In this document: piece by piece, positions 14,027-20,775 of the stretch
Position numbering within the stretch: position 1 is the first letter of the stretch
Layout of the letters: the number at the start of each line of letters is the position of its first letter
NCBI GenBank assembly: GCA_964573475.1
Contig: CAZNJT010000020.1
Location: forward strand, 1 to 21,066
Source of the DNA: CAVZKK01 sp964573475
Lineage (GTDB): Archaea > Thermoproteota > Bathyarchaeia > Bathyarchaeales > Bathycorpusculaceae
Length of the DNA stretch: 21,066 nt
Direction of reading: 5' to 3'
Program-made: the position numbers and the translations under genes
Notes under the pieces: generated by a model
Seen by the model: the letters and a program-made list of their open reading frames with translations, nothing else
Databases searched by the model: none
Told to the model about the DNA's origin: nothing

Positions 14027-14043
14027 ATTGCATATTGTTGTAT
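14027..14043. promoter_or_regulatory. Paired [A/G]TTG[C/T]AT repeats upstream of the HD-NACHT gene
   Basis: ATTGCAT at 14027-14033 and GTTGTAT at 14037-14043 start exactly 10 bp apart, 57 nt upstream of the GTG. The same motif and pitch occur in the promoter of the ribbon-helix-helix gene (2854 and 2864). They overlap the 3' flank of the nifU-like gene. A shared regulator is a hypothesis only. Confidence 0.35.
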
Positions 14044-14047
14044 AAAT

Positions 14048-14290
14048 CTATCGAACAAGCTTGACTTCGACTATCTCAGGGATGTTTTTTTTGATGATGT
14101 CAACAATTCCCCATTGCATAGTCATATTGGACATAGGACAATTACAGCATGCGCCCTTCAATCTCAAAGAAATAACATTCCTCTCTACTCCAACAAGCTC
14201 TACATCGCCGCCATCGGTCTGCAAATTTGGCCTGATTTCGCTGAGAACTTTCTCGATTCTATCCTTCAATTCCTGTATTTCCGAATGCAT
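14048..14290 (-). CDS. NifU-like (Nfu) Fe-S cluster scaffold/carrier
   Basis: 80 residues, exactly the size of a stand-alone NifU C-terminal domain. MHSEIQELKDRIEKVLSEIR is helix 1, PNLQTDGGDVELVGVERNVI contains the hallmark DGGD, and LRLKGACCNCPMSNMTMQWG holds the cluster-binding C48-x2-C51 (C49 is an extra Cys). The C-terminal IKKNIPEIVEVKLV helix-strand is also canonical. It would assemble or carry [4Fe-4S] clusters in the cytoplasm. No suf or isc genes are near. It is 77 nt upstream of the HD-NACHT start on the same strand, so read-through is possible. A TTATTTTCA/GAATTTATC AT-rich region precedes the ATG. Confidence 0.9.
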   Translation of the reverse strand: MHSEIQELKDRIEKVLSEIRPNLQTDGGDVELVGVERNVISLRLKGACCNCPMSNMTMQWGIVDIIKKNIPEIVEVKLVR

Positions 14291-14465
14291 ACTAGGGTTA
14301 TGTTCAAGCAGAGATAAATTCTTTTTTGAAAATAACCTTAATCGGATATGAGAGCGTGTGGTCGAATTAGCTATGGCATGCGCTGTTTTTCAGTTCTGCT
14401 GAGAATCGTCTTGATCCAAAGGTTGGGCAATAGATTTTTATAGCGAGTAGAGAGCCATAGGCGGG

Positions 14466-14966
14466 TTGCCAAAAAATGAATTAACTTGAAGAAGGACAAC
14501 AGCAAGACTCTTTTCAGAAGTTTGCAAACGAGGCTTTACGTCTTACGAGGAAGGGTAGTTTTGAGCAGCCGTTAGCTCAGCATTTAATCCAGAGCGTTTT
14601 CAATGGGTCCGCTGAACAAGGTTCGACTGGTGTTGGAGCGCGCGCTGATGATTACGTATTGAGCTGGGGTCATTGCTTTGTGTTGCCATAGGGAAGAGTC
14701 CTGAGCTAGCAGTCGAGTTTGCTAACCTTGCGCGCGCTGTCAATGGCGCATTAAATAGAAAACAATATGTGCATAACCTCTTATTAGGAAGTATATCGGT
14801 ATTTTTCTTGTGTGTATACATGTTGGATTCTAATGACGACGAAATCAAGAATGATGCCCAAGAATCTGAATTGGAAAGAGATTTAGAGAGGCTCGCCAAA
14901 GAAAATGCCGTTTTGCGTCACGAAATTGACACTGCAACGTCTCGATTGAATGAAGAGTCCAACTAA
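14466..14966 (+). pseudogene. Frameshifted gene: Gln/Ala-rich helix, membrane segment, coiled coil
   Basis: Three pieces join in sense. TTG 14466 gives LPKNELT then TGA. The next frame (14485-14691) continues LEEGQQQDSFQKFANEALRL TRKGSFEQPLAQHLIQSV. The first frame returns near 14673 with VAIGKSPELAVEFANLARAV, a membrane helix LLLGSISVFFLCVYML, and an acidic coiled coil SELERDLERLAKENAVLRHE, stopping at 14966. Two compensating one-base shifts would explain this. A TATA-like TTTTTATAG at 14435-14443 sits ~25 nt before the TTG. The C-terminal 97-codon part might still be made. Family unknown. Confidence 0.5.
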
Positions 14967-15308
14967 CTCATGGCTCGATCGATCGGGCGAGGGATAGCGG
15001 TAATGACATCGTTATTATCACTAGAGAAATTTATTCTCAATTAAACATAGTCTCTCTGTTTGCATTTCTGTCTCACTTTACAAGACAGCAAACTCTAGGA
15101 TTGAACCAAAATTCTATCTCCATATAAATAAGCAATAGTACGCACAATCAAATTACTTAGATAGAATCTTTTTTGCTTCTTCCAGTGTTAACTCTCCTTC
15201 TTCTATTGTTTTTTCTGGCAAGAAATAAGAGAGTTTTTTAGGATCAAGATCGATCGATCAGAGATCACCTGTCATGCTATCAAGTCCATGAGGCAGCAGC
15301 CATCACTA
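14967..15308. other. 342-nt gap with GATC-rich repeats and a short remnant
   Basis: CGATCGATCG at 14976-14985 and GATCGATCGATC at 15248-15259 mark both sides. Between them only the minus-strand remnant at 15153-15257 looks coding. No RNA gene is evident. Confidence 0.4.
15153..15257 (-). pseudogene. C-terminal gene remnant (34 codons)
   Basis: After a TGA, the frame reads SIDLDPKKLSYFLPEKTIEE then GELTLEEAKKILSK and stops. The ELTLEEAKKIL helix ending looks like a real protein C-terminus. There is no start codon. It lies directly downstream of the one-TM gene at 15309-15977 but is separated by stops. Confidence 0.35.
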
Positions 15309-15977
15309 TCAGTCACCAACTAAGGCTTTTGTCATTGACTCAATCTGCTTGTTTATCTCCGCTTTGACACCATCAGTGAAGAAAGGCGTGTAGCTCAGCG
15401 ACTTTGGCACTTCTGCTGTAAGAATTACCATCTTCTCAATCGCAGCATTGATACATAGAACTGCATTGCCAAGCAACTCTCCCACTTTCGCAGCACTCTT
15501 CACCGCTGCAATCAATCGAGCAGGACTTTCTTTGAACACCTCAATTGAAATAATGGAGAAGCATTCCTCAATCCAGTGCAAACAGGAATAAAAGAGGTAG
15601 AGATCAAGCCAAAGACTGCTAGGCTTGATTAGTCTTGACCTCTTTCTCAATATGCCTTCAAATATTTGGCTTTGCGTATGTTGACTCTGAAACTGAGCAA
15701 TTCTAGCAATTGATGCTGCAACCAGATCTTCAGGAAACTTGTTAGATTTGTCAAGAACTGCTCCCAAAGTTCCTAGTATTAGCAGAGTACGGTTTTGGAC
15801 TTGCTTGAGGTCAAACATCAGTGGAGAATAGACCTCATCAACAACCGTTTTCCATTCTTCAGCTCTCACCTTTCGATCTTCTCGCCTCTCTTCAAAATAA
15901 TGTGTCGCAAAAACTCCAACGACACTCCCACCTATTCCCCCCAAAAGTGCACTAAGAGCTACTTCAACTGCAGACAT
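15309..15977 (-). CDS. Single-TM N-terminal helical protein, unknown
   Basis: 222 residues. A small-residue membrane helix at ~5-27 (VALSALLGGIGGSVVGVFAT) precedes a charged HYFEERREDRKVRAEEWKTV segment. The remainder is helical (LMFDLKQVQNRTLLILGTLG, WLDLYLFYSCLHWIEECFSI, LIAAVKSAAKVGELLGNAVL) to the end. The layout, a one-pass anchor with EERREDRK then a helical bundle, is common among orphan proteins of defence islands, but no motif proves activity. A TTAAATT element is placed exactly 25 nt before the ATG, suggesting a leaderless mRNA. Confidence 0.7.
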   Translation of the reverse strand: MSAVEVALSALLGGIGGSVVGVFATHYFEERREDRKVRAEEWKTVVDEVYSPLMFDLKQVQNRTLLILGTLGAVLDKSNKFPEDLVAASIARIAQFQSQHTQSQIFEGILRKRSRLIKPSSLWLDLYLFYSCLHWIEECFSIISIEVFKESPARLIAAVKSAAKVGELLGNAVLCINAAIEKMVILTAEVPKSLSYTPFFTDGVKAEINKQIESMTKALVGD

Positions 15978-16002
15978 GATTAGAGGCTAGGCTTTCCCTG
16001 CC

Positions 16003-16009
16003 AATTTAA
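16003..16009 (-). promoter_or_regulatory. TATA-like box of the one-TM gene
   Basis: The minus strand reads AGTTAAATTGGCAGGGA, with 25 nt between TTAAATT and ATG 15977. The spacing puts transcription start at or next to the start codon. The 20444 gene has AGTTAAATTAACAGGGA with the same 25-nt spacing. Confidence 0.5.
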
Positions 16010-16018
16010 CTTTTTCTC

Positions 16019-16221
16019 TTGTCGTCTTGCACTCAAGGACATGCTAAGAAACTTGAGCGCCTTGGAACCTTGAATCCAAATGTTGATATCAGCCCTTCCA
16101 TCAGTTGCCGGAATGGTGTCAGGACCTGGCAGGACGCTTCAGCCACAAAGACTTCGAGTTCGTCCCAGGTATGTCTATTCGATTAGTCCGCGAGGACGGA
16201 AACGCCTCAAATTCGTTTTAG
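16019..16221 (+). pseudogene. Decayed short gene, unknown
   Basis: From TTG 16019 the frame gives SSCTQGHAKKLERLGTLNPN then DISPSISCRNGVRTWQDASA TK and stops at 16186. In the neighbouring frame, from ~16150, the sense continues as DFEFVPGMSIRLVREDGNAS NSF to 16221. The Cys/His-rich beginning and FEFVPGMSIRLV strand look coding, and a one-base shift near 16150 would join them. It diverges from the one-TM gene. I cannot identify it. Confidence 0.35.
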
Positions 16222-16257
16222 AATGATAAAACGCAAACGGTTTAAGAAACACCCTGC

Positions 16258-16452
16258 CTAAAGCCCTCGTTCTTTGATTCTGTGTTCTGTCACCCTGGCA
16301 GCCTCTCGAAGGATTCTCGCGGCCTCTCCAGTAATCTCCCTTGGTTTTTGAAGTTTAACTTTCATACCTGAAGTCATAAATTCCATGATCCTTAGGATAT
16401 CATCCCTTGATCCTTTTATTTGTCCCTTCCTCTTTTTCTGATAAGGTGACAA
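16258..16452 (-). CDS. 64-aa basic helical protein, uncertain
   Basis: From TTG 16452 the frame reads MSPYQKKRKGQIKGSRDDIL, RIMEFMTSGMKVKLQKPREI and TGEAARILREAARVTEHRIK ERGL. The residue make-up (Lys/Arg-rich, amphipathic helices) looks coding, and it could be a small nucleic-acid-binding protein or a truncated HTH. There is no ribosome-binding site, and its 5' end overlaps the start of the divergent ASCH gene by a few bases, so doubts remain. Confidence 0.4.
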   Translation of the reverse strand: MSPYQKKRKGQIKGSRDDILRIMEFMTSGMKVKLQKPREITGEAARILREAARVTEHRIKERGL

Positions 16453-16796
16453 TTGTGGTTGTTGTTCGCTTCAGCGTGTTCGTTGATAAGGTTAGAAATG
16501 GTGTTAAGAAGCAGACTATTAGGCTTGCAGACGCCTATTCAAACCTTAAAGTCGGCATGAAGGTTCACTGCTACTCTACAAAGAAGGTTCCGAGGCTTAG
16601 GAGGCCTGTTCTAGACAAGCTTTTGTGCGTGGGCGAGTGCACGAAATAATCCCAACCCAACTGGGGCTCCATCAAAGACAAGAATGAAATAGCGAGGTTA
16701 GACGGCTTCTCTTCAGCCAGTGAAATGCGGGAATGGTTTGAAAAACACTATGATATTGAAGACGAAACAGCGTTGAAGATAATACGCTGGAAGTAA
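16446..16796 (+). pseudogene. ASCH-domain protein interrupted by an in-frame TAA
   Basis: GTG 16446 starts TIVVVVRFSVFVDKVRNGVK KQTIR, followed by LKVGMKVHCYSTKKVPRLRR and LLCVGECTK, then TAA (16647-16649). The same frame then continues to 16796 with IARLDGFSSASEMREWFEKH and ETALKIIRWK. The F...V..G.K.QTIR opening, K.G...HCYS strand and ..LDGF.S..EM..WF..HY end are those of ASCH (PUA-like) proteins, small RNA- or nucleotide-binding domains often found in phages and islands. One nonsense change explains the break, since no frame change is needed. Residue count without the stop (~116) is normal for the family. Confidence 0.7.
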
Positions 16797-16819
16797 CTGC
16801 ACATAGTTCGAAGCTGTCC

Positions 16820-18511
16820 CTATTCAAAAAGTTTCGGGTCTATAGATGCAGTATGACCTTGGCGAAAACGTTTTCTCGTAAAATGCATTATGATTCTAGG
16901 GATCAACCCGTACCATATTGCCAAGATTATGAAAGAACGATCTGGCCAAAGCGGAATCTGGGCAAGAATTCCCCATGTCAATGCCAATAAGAAGAATATA
17001 GCCGTGGCCGCCGTGTCAACCGCTATTCCGATAATCTGTGTTTCTGAGCCGAACCATTGGGTGAACGCTTTCGACAAGAAACTTGCTAGAGTGAAGACCC
17101 CCGATCCTGTCACAAGCAGAAGAATCAGCAACTCCGCAACTGTAAACCCCAGTCTGTATGGAACCATCGAACTCAGACTGAAAAAGAAGCCAGCAGAAAA
17201 GACAAGAATTGCCAAGAAAACAGTAATTCTTTCGCTGAGCATCGTCGGATCAACTAACATGGTTCCTCCCAAGACAAAGAACAATACTGTTATCAACAAG
17301 ACTATCGGAAACACGTTTGATCTGTCGCGGTTCAGTGTTATTGTCGTGGTTATGATAGGGTGTCCGAGGTTGTCAGTTGCGTTATTCCAGTAACATTCTG
17401 GTTCAGTTCCCCACACGTTGATAAGACGATAGTCTCCAAAATTTGGTCTGACAACGCGAATCGAATCAGGCTGTGACCAATAGACCACATAAGTTAGATT
17501 TAGAAAATAGGAATCGTAGGGGTAGCGGTTTGGATTTCCCATCAAGTGGAAATTCGAGATTACTGTTCCACTGTACCAAAATCTCTGGAACGATAACGAA
17601 TTGATACTAACGGGCGGTGGAAAGTCGACCAATCCTTCATTACTATATCCGTTAGTGATTTGCATAATGAACCTGTCGGGTTCATTCTGAGATTGGAGTA
17701 CTGCATCGAATCGAATTTTGATCGTTGCCGTTAGATTATTCATATCTACAGCTAGGACACTGATACTTGATATCTGTAACCAGCTGCTTGGTGCCTGTTC
17801 CACAAAATATGGAGTACGTTCGTTTTGCTGCGCCGTATTGTTTGCCATGTCGGTGGCAGCTACGAAGTAATAGACACTAGTACCGTTTGGGTAGGACGGG
17901 ATAGTGCCTAAGAAAGTGCAGTTATAGTTCGTTCCGGCTATTCGTTCCATAGATGTCTGATTATAGCCTATTTCAAACGGGTCTTCGCCAGCTCCATAAA
18001 ACAAGGTGGCATTTTTCACACCCGAGCCGAGATCAGCTATTGTCGCTTCGATTTCTACGTTTTCAGTGGGCAGGACGGGAGAACCCAGCGGCTTGACTCT
18101 GGCCACATTAACGATCATTGGACCCGTCTTGTCATAAGAGACTTGATAAACATAGATTGGACTCTGAGCAACGTACCCAATTGAATCCACTGCAGCAACG
18201 TAGTATTCGGCCATCGTGTCTAATGGTTGGCCTGGAATCTCCAAGTAAAATGTCCCATTGTAGAAGTCTCCATCAACAATTTGCATCTTACTCATATTGT
18301 AGGCTCCGTTATTTAGGGAGAAAAGCAGAGAAACGTTGACAAGACCATACCTGTCCTGAATCACGCAGGTTATGTTAACGCTAACACCTGGTGGCGGATC
18401 TACCGGCGTTCTAAGCACTTCGCCGATCTGAGGATAACTTGCTCCTCGACAAATGGGTACCTCAAGGAAAAGAACTGGAACCAGAATCAGCAGGACGATC
18501 ATTGATTTCAT
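16820..18511 (-). CDS. Surface protein: Ig-like domains plus C-terminal multi-TM (DUF4436-like)
   Basis: The signal-peptide start MKSMIVLLILVPVLFLEVPI at ATG 18511 is preferred; the frame is open 40 codons further (to 18631), which would add a basic extension. Two Ig/cadherin-like repeats with the archaeal pattern follow (VNITCVIQDRYGLVNVSLLF ... YYVAAVDSIG; then VEIEATIADLGSGVKNATLF ... VYYFVAATDMANN), with many NxT/S sites. A second beta domain includes GNPNRYPYDSYFLNLTYVVY, the RYPYDSY feature I associate with DUF4436. About five membrane helices close the protein (VFPIVLLITVLFFVLGG onward). It is the last gene of a likely three-gene unit with the two membrane genes upstream. Confidence 0.8.
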   Translation of the reverse strand: MKSMIVLLILVPVLFLEVPICRGASYPQIGEVLRTPVDPPPGVSVNITCVIQDRYGLVNVSLLFSLNNGAYNMSKMQIVDGDFYNGTFYLEIPGQPLDTMAEYYVAAVDSIGYVAQSPIYVYQVSYDKTGPMIVNVARVKPLGSPVLPTENVEIEATIADLGSGVKNATLFYGAGEDPFEIGYNQTSMERIAGTNYNCTFLGTIPSYPNGTSVYYFVAATDMANNTAQQNERTPYFVEQAPSSWLQISSISVLAVDMNNLTATIKIRFDAVLQSQNEPDRFIMQITNGYSNEGLVDFPPPVSINSLSFQRFWYSGTVISNFHLMGNPNRYPYDSYFLNLTYVVYWSQPDSIRVVRPNFGDYRLINVWGTEPECYWNNATDNLGHPIITTTITLNRDRSNVFPIVLLITVLFFVLGGTMLVDPTMLSERITVFLAILVFSAGFFFSLSSMVPYRLGFTVAELLILLLVTGSGVFTLASFLSKAFTQWFGSETQIIGIAVDTAATAIFFLLALTWGILAQIPLWPDRSFIILAIWYGLIPRIIMHFTRKRFRQGHTASIDPKLFE

Positions 18512-18686
18512 TACTATCAGGTGCGTTATTAGACGCACAGGCTTTAACCTTCTAACTTTTTCGGTCACCCTTGTAGAGCCAAGTATTGACCGAGGCCCAT
18601 TATGAATTTGCTCTTTGTTCCGCACTGTCATAATAATCCTTTAGCGGGCTCCACGCTCAAGAACGTCTGTTGCCGCACGACTCTTT

Positions 18687-19502
18687 TTAGATTTTTTCAG
18701 CAATCTTAAAAGCCGACTCGATCGAATCAAGCGTCTTGTAGAACAGGACTTTTCTCGCCCAAACTACATCTTTAACCTGTATGGGGATTTCCAGTTTGGT
18801 TTTCTTGTCTTGGAGGATTCCGTGGACCAAAAAGACTCTGATTTGGCGATACTCTTCAAGAGTTTTCTCTTCGAGCATCTTTTCCGCAATCATCTTCGGG
18901 TCTTCTATGATTTTGTCATGAATAATTCTGTAACTGTCAAGAAAACTTCTCTCGTAATCACCGTATATGAAATCATCCACTACGGATCTCAGAACGAAAG
19001 AAAAGAACTCGACCGTCTCCGATTTTTGAGGATACTTCTTGAAGAGATCTGTCTCAAGATGCCCAACTTTGGATGCGAAATCCTTTGTTCTGAGTTTTTG
19101 GTTTAGGAGTTTAGTTCTGTAGCACACGTTGAGACCCAAGAGAGAGAAAGTCAAGTATAGACCGATTAATGATGATACAACTATCAAAACGCTCCCGCTT
19201 GGTAGATTTATGAGTTCCGGATTTGAAAAACTCATGCTCATTACCAAGAAAAGTGGTGCTATCAATACTTCTGCTACTCGGGTCATTCTTTTGAGGTCAA
19301 GACCCAATCCTCCATACAGAAACTTTCTGTGTATTGCAAAGCCCTGTCTGGTCAAATAATGAGCTAGGATTAACATCAAAATGACTGTGAAAACTGAACC
19401 GAGTAGGATATATGGGTCCAACATTCCATACCGATTAAGCCAGAATATTATGGATATCTCAAGACCGAAGAAAGACGCGGGGATATATCCATAGTAAGCC
19501 AT
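18687..19502 (-). CDS. Four-TM membrane protein with cytoplasmic helical domain
   Basis: ATG 19502 (MAYYGYIPASFFGLEISIIF) is preferred over GTG 19529 because it lies 1 nt after the stop of the upstream gene. Membrane helices are seen at about 4-20, 29-52 (YILLGSVFTVILMLILAHYL), 77-92 and 104-126. Residues ~135-271 form a charged helical domain (KVGHLETDLFKKYPQKSETV, VVDDFIYGDYERSFLDSYRI, ARKVLFYKTLDSIESAFKIA). The C-terminal DSYRIIHDKIIED...RVFLVHGILQD segment hints at a helical sensor or adaptor. Family unknown. Coupled to the 69-aa gene and followed after ~175 nt by the surface protein. Confidence 0.75.
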   Translation of the reverse strand: MAYYGYIPASFFGLEISIIFWLNRYGMLDPYILLGSVFTVILMLILAHYLTRQGFAIHRKFLYGGLGLDLKRMTRVAEVLIAPLFLVMSMSFSNPELINLPSGSVLIVVSSLIGLYLTFSLLGLNVCYRTKLLNQKLRTKDFASKVGHLETDLFKKYPQKSETVEFFSFVLRSVVDDFIYGDYERSFLDSYRIIHDKIIEDPKMIAEKMLEEKTLEEYRQIRVFLVHGILQDKKTKLEIPIQVKDVVWARKVLFYKTLDSIESAFKIAEKI

Positions 19503-19503
19503 C

Positions 19504-19713
19504 CTAGGGGGGCACAAAAGGAAGTGCAACGGGATAAAGAATAGCGTAAAGCGTCGACAAGTAGATTATTGCGAGGATTGGAGGCCACCTAACAATGATA
19601 GGCAAAGAGTAGGCCAGCACAAGCACAACCAATGCTACGAAGGCAAGAGTGAGCCCAACGGAAACTGCCGTCCTCAGTTTCTTCCTTCTCTTTTCGTCTA
19701 GCGGTTCAACCAA
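19504..19713 (-). CDS. 69-aa two-TM protein
   Basis: The TTG 19713 start is supported by a strong GGAGG (complement of 19722-19726) at 8-nt spacing. MVEPLDEKRRKKLRTAVSVG is a basic cytoplasmic end, followed by two helices (LTLAFVALVVLVLAYSLPII; ILAIIYLSTLYAILYPVALP). The stop lies 1 nt before the next ATG, so it leads a likely operon with the four-TM protein and the Ig/DUF4436-like surface protein. Function unknown. Confidence 0.75.
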   Translation of the reverse strand: MVEPLDEKRRKKLRTAVSVGLTLAFVALVVLVLAYSLPIIVRWPPILAIIYLSTLYAILYPVALPFVPP

Positions 19714-19835
19714 CCTTTTCGCCTCCTCGGAACAGTGAGCAGTGGTTAAGTGAACTGCATTCTAGGATCCCGGCCGAGGCTTCCACCAAACTGTCTGGAT
19801 CCCGACACGTTATGGCTTGTGCCCTATGGCCCTAG

Positions 19836-20444
19836 CTATTTTCCCATAGCTATCTTTGTTCCTTCCAAGATGACCGTGGTGAGTGTTGGAACAACCCAAC
19901 TTGCATTTTGTTTCAACCATTTCCACAGCTTTTGAATATTACCAGCGTCTGGTTCCTGACTCTTGAGTTCTTCCTGTAGACGCCTCAATTGCTCCTTAAT
20001 TTCCTCTTTCTGTTCAGGAGAAATGCCTTCTCTGCTTTCAACAATAGTCCGTGCTTCATTGAAGGCGTAAGTCACTTGCTGGTCAAAATTGACCTGAGAC
20101 CCCACTGCTTGAATGACTGGGGCATTAACATCACCTTGGATCTGTTGAATATTTGTCTGTATGAAGGGAAATTCAACCTTGAACCTGTCCTTATCTTCAA
20201 TGACATCAATGCCAAATGCTGTTATTTTTGCAAGAACCCATGGTGTTCCTATGGCTTGAAAAAGCTCAATGAGTCTTTTGTCTCTGAGGTAAAAGATGTT
20301 GAAATCCATCTGGTTTTCAGGAACCTGCAGGAGTTCTTTCATCCTTGCTCTGTCCAGCCCAAGAGTCAATGGATCTTGTTGAGCCAATTTATGGAGAATC
20401 TCTAGGATCTGATGACGGAGTTCACTATCAGTGACTGTAGACAT
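19836..20444 (-). CDS. Winged-helix protein with GDV repeat-like segment and C-terminal coiled coil
   Basis: ATG 20444 is chosen; the frame extends 48 codons upstream, but the extension overlaps the promoter. Residues 5-82 look like a winged helix (LRHQILEILHKLAQQDPLTL, MDFNIFYLRDKRLIELFQAI, ALTAFGID-like KITAFGIDVIE). Residues ~95-120 (QTNIQQIQGDVNAPVIQAVG SQVN) are a short beta-repeat of the IQGDV...VGSQV kind seen between domains of prokaryotic conflict proteins. Residues 141-170 are a charged coiled coil (PEQKEEIKEQLRRLQEELKS), and the end KLWKWLKQNASWVVPTLTTV is an amphipathic to hydrophobic helix that might touch membrane. A sensor-adaptor role is possible but unproven. Leaderless-type promoter. 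Confidence 0.7.
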   Translation of the reverse strand: MSTVTDSELRHQILEILHKLAQQDPLTLGLDRARMKELLQVPENQMDFNIFYLRDKRLIELFQAIGTPWVLAKITAFGIDVIEDKDRFKVEFPFIQTNIQQIQGDVNAPVIQAVGSQVNFDQQVTYAFNEARTIVESREGISPEQKEEIKEQLRRLQEELKSQEPDAGNIQKLWKWLKQNASWVVPTLTTVILEGTKIAMGK

Positions 20445-20469
20445 AGGCTGTAAATTAGAGCTCCCTGTT

Positions 20470-20476
20470 AATTTAA
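20470..20476 (-). promoter_or_regulatory. TATA-like box of the winged-helix gene
   Basis: AGTTAAATTAACAGGGA on the minus strand, with TTAAATT ending 25 nt before ATG 20444. It resembles the element before the one-TM gene (16003-16009) in sequence and spacing. Confidence 0.5.
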
Positions 20477-20775
20477 CTCTTTTGCAGTGCTCATGAAAAT
20501 TAAATAATTCGTTACCTTTCTTATGAACACAAAATATGAATCCAAAATACACATTTTTTGCTGGATTGCCAATTGGTATTTTTGGCATGTTTTCTATGTT
20601 GGCTGTTTCTCTGTTGCTCTGTGTTGTCTAGACCCCCCGTATATATAGGTTGAACTTTGGCTTGAAAAACTGCACCTTTAGTGAACAAGGAACGTTTTTA
20701 TTTTTGGTTTCGCCTATTGATTTCTTGCCGGATGATGAGAAGGCATTAGCTTGACACATGGATGAAATCTCAGAG
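20477..20775. other. Intergenic stretch, no gene seen
   Basis: The 48-codon upstream extension of the winged-helix frame (to 20588) is the only open frame and lacks a protein-like pattern. A GTATATATAGG at 20638-20648 is TATA-like, but no gene follows at a fitting distance on either strand. Confidence 0.4.

Noticed and set aside
15085..15110. T-loop-like GGTTCAATCC on the minus strand
   Set aside because: Only weak wobble pairs in the stem and no acceptor or D-arm.
16890..17393. 167-codon plus-strand frame
   Set aside because: Antisense of the membrane helices of the DUF4436-like protein; basic and without protein pattern.
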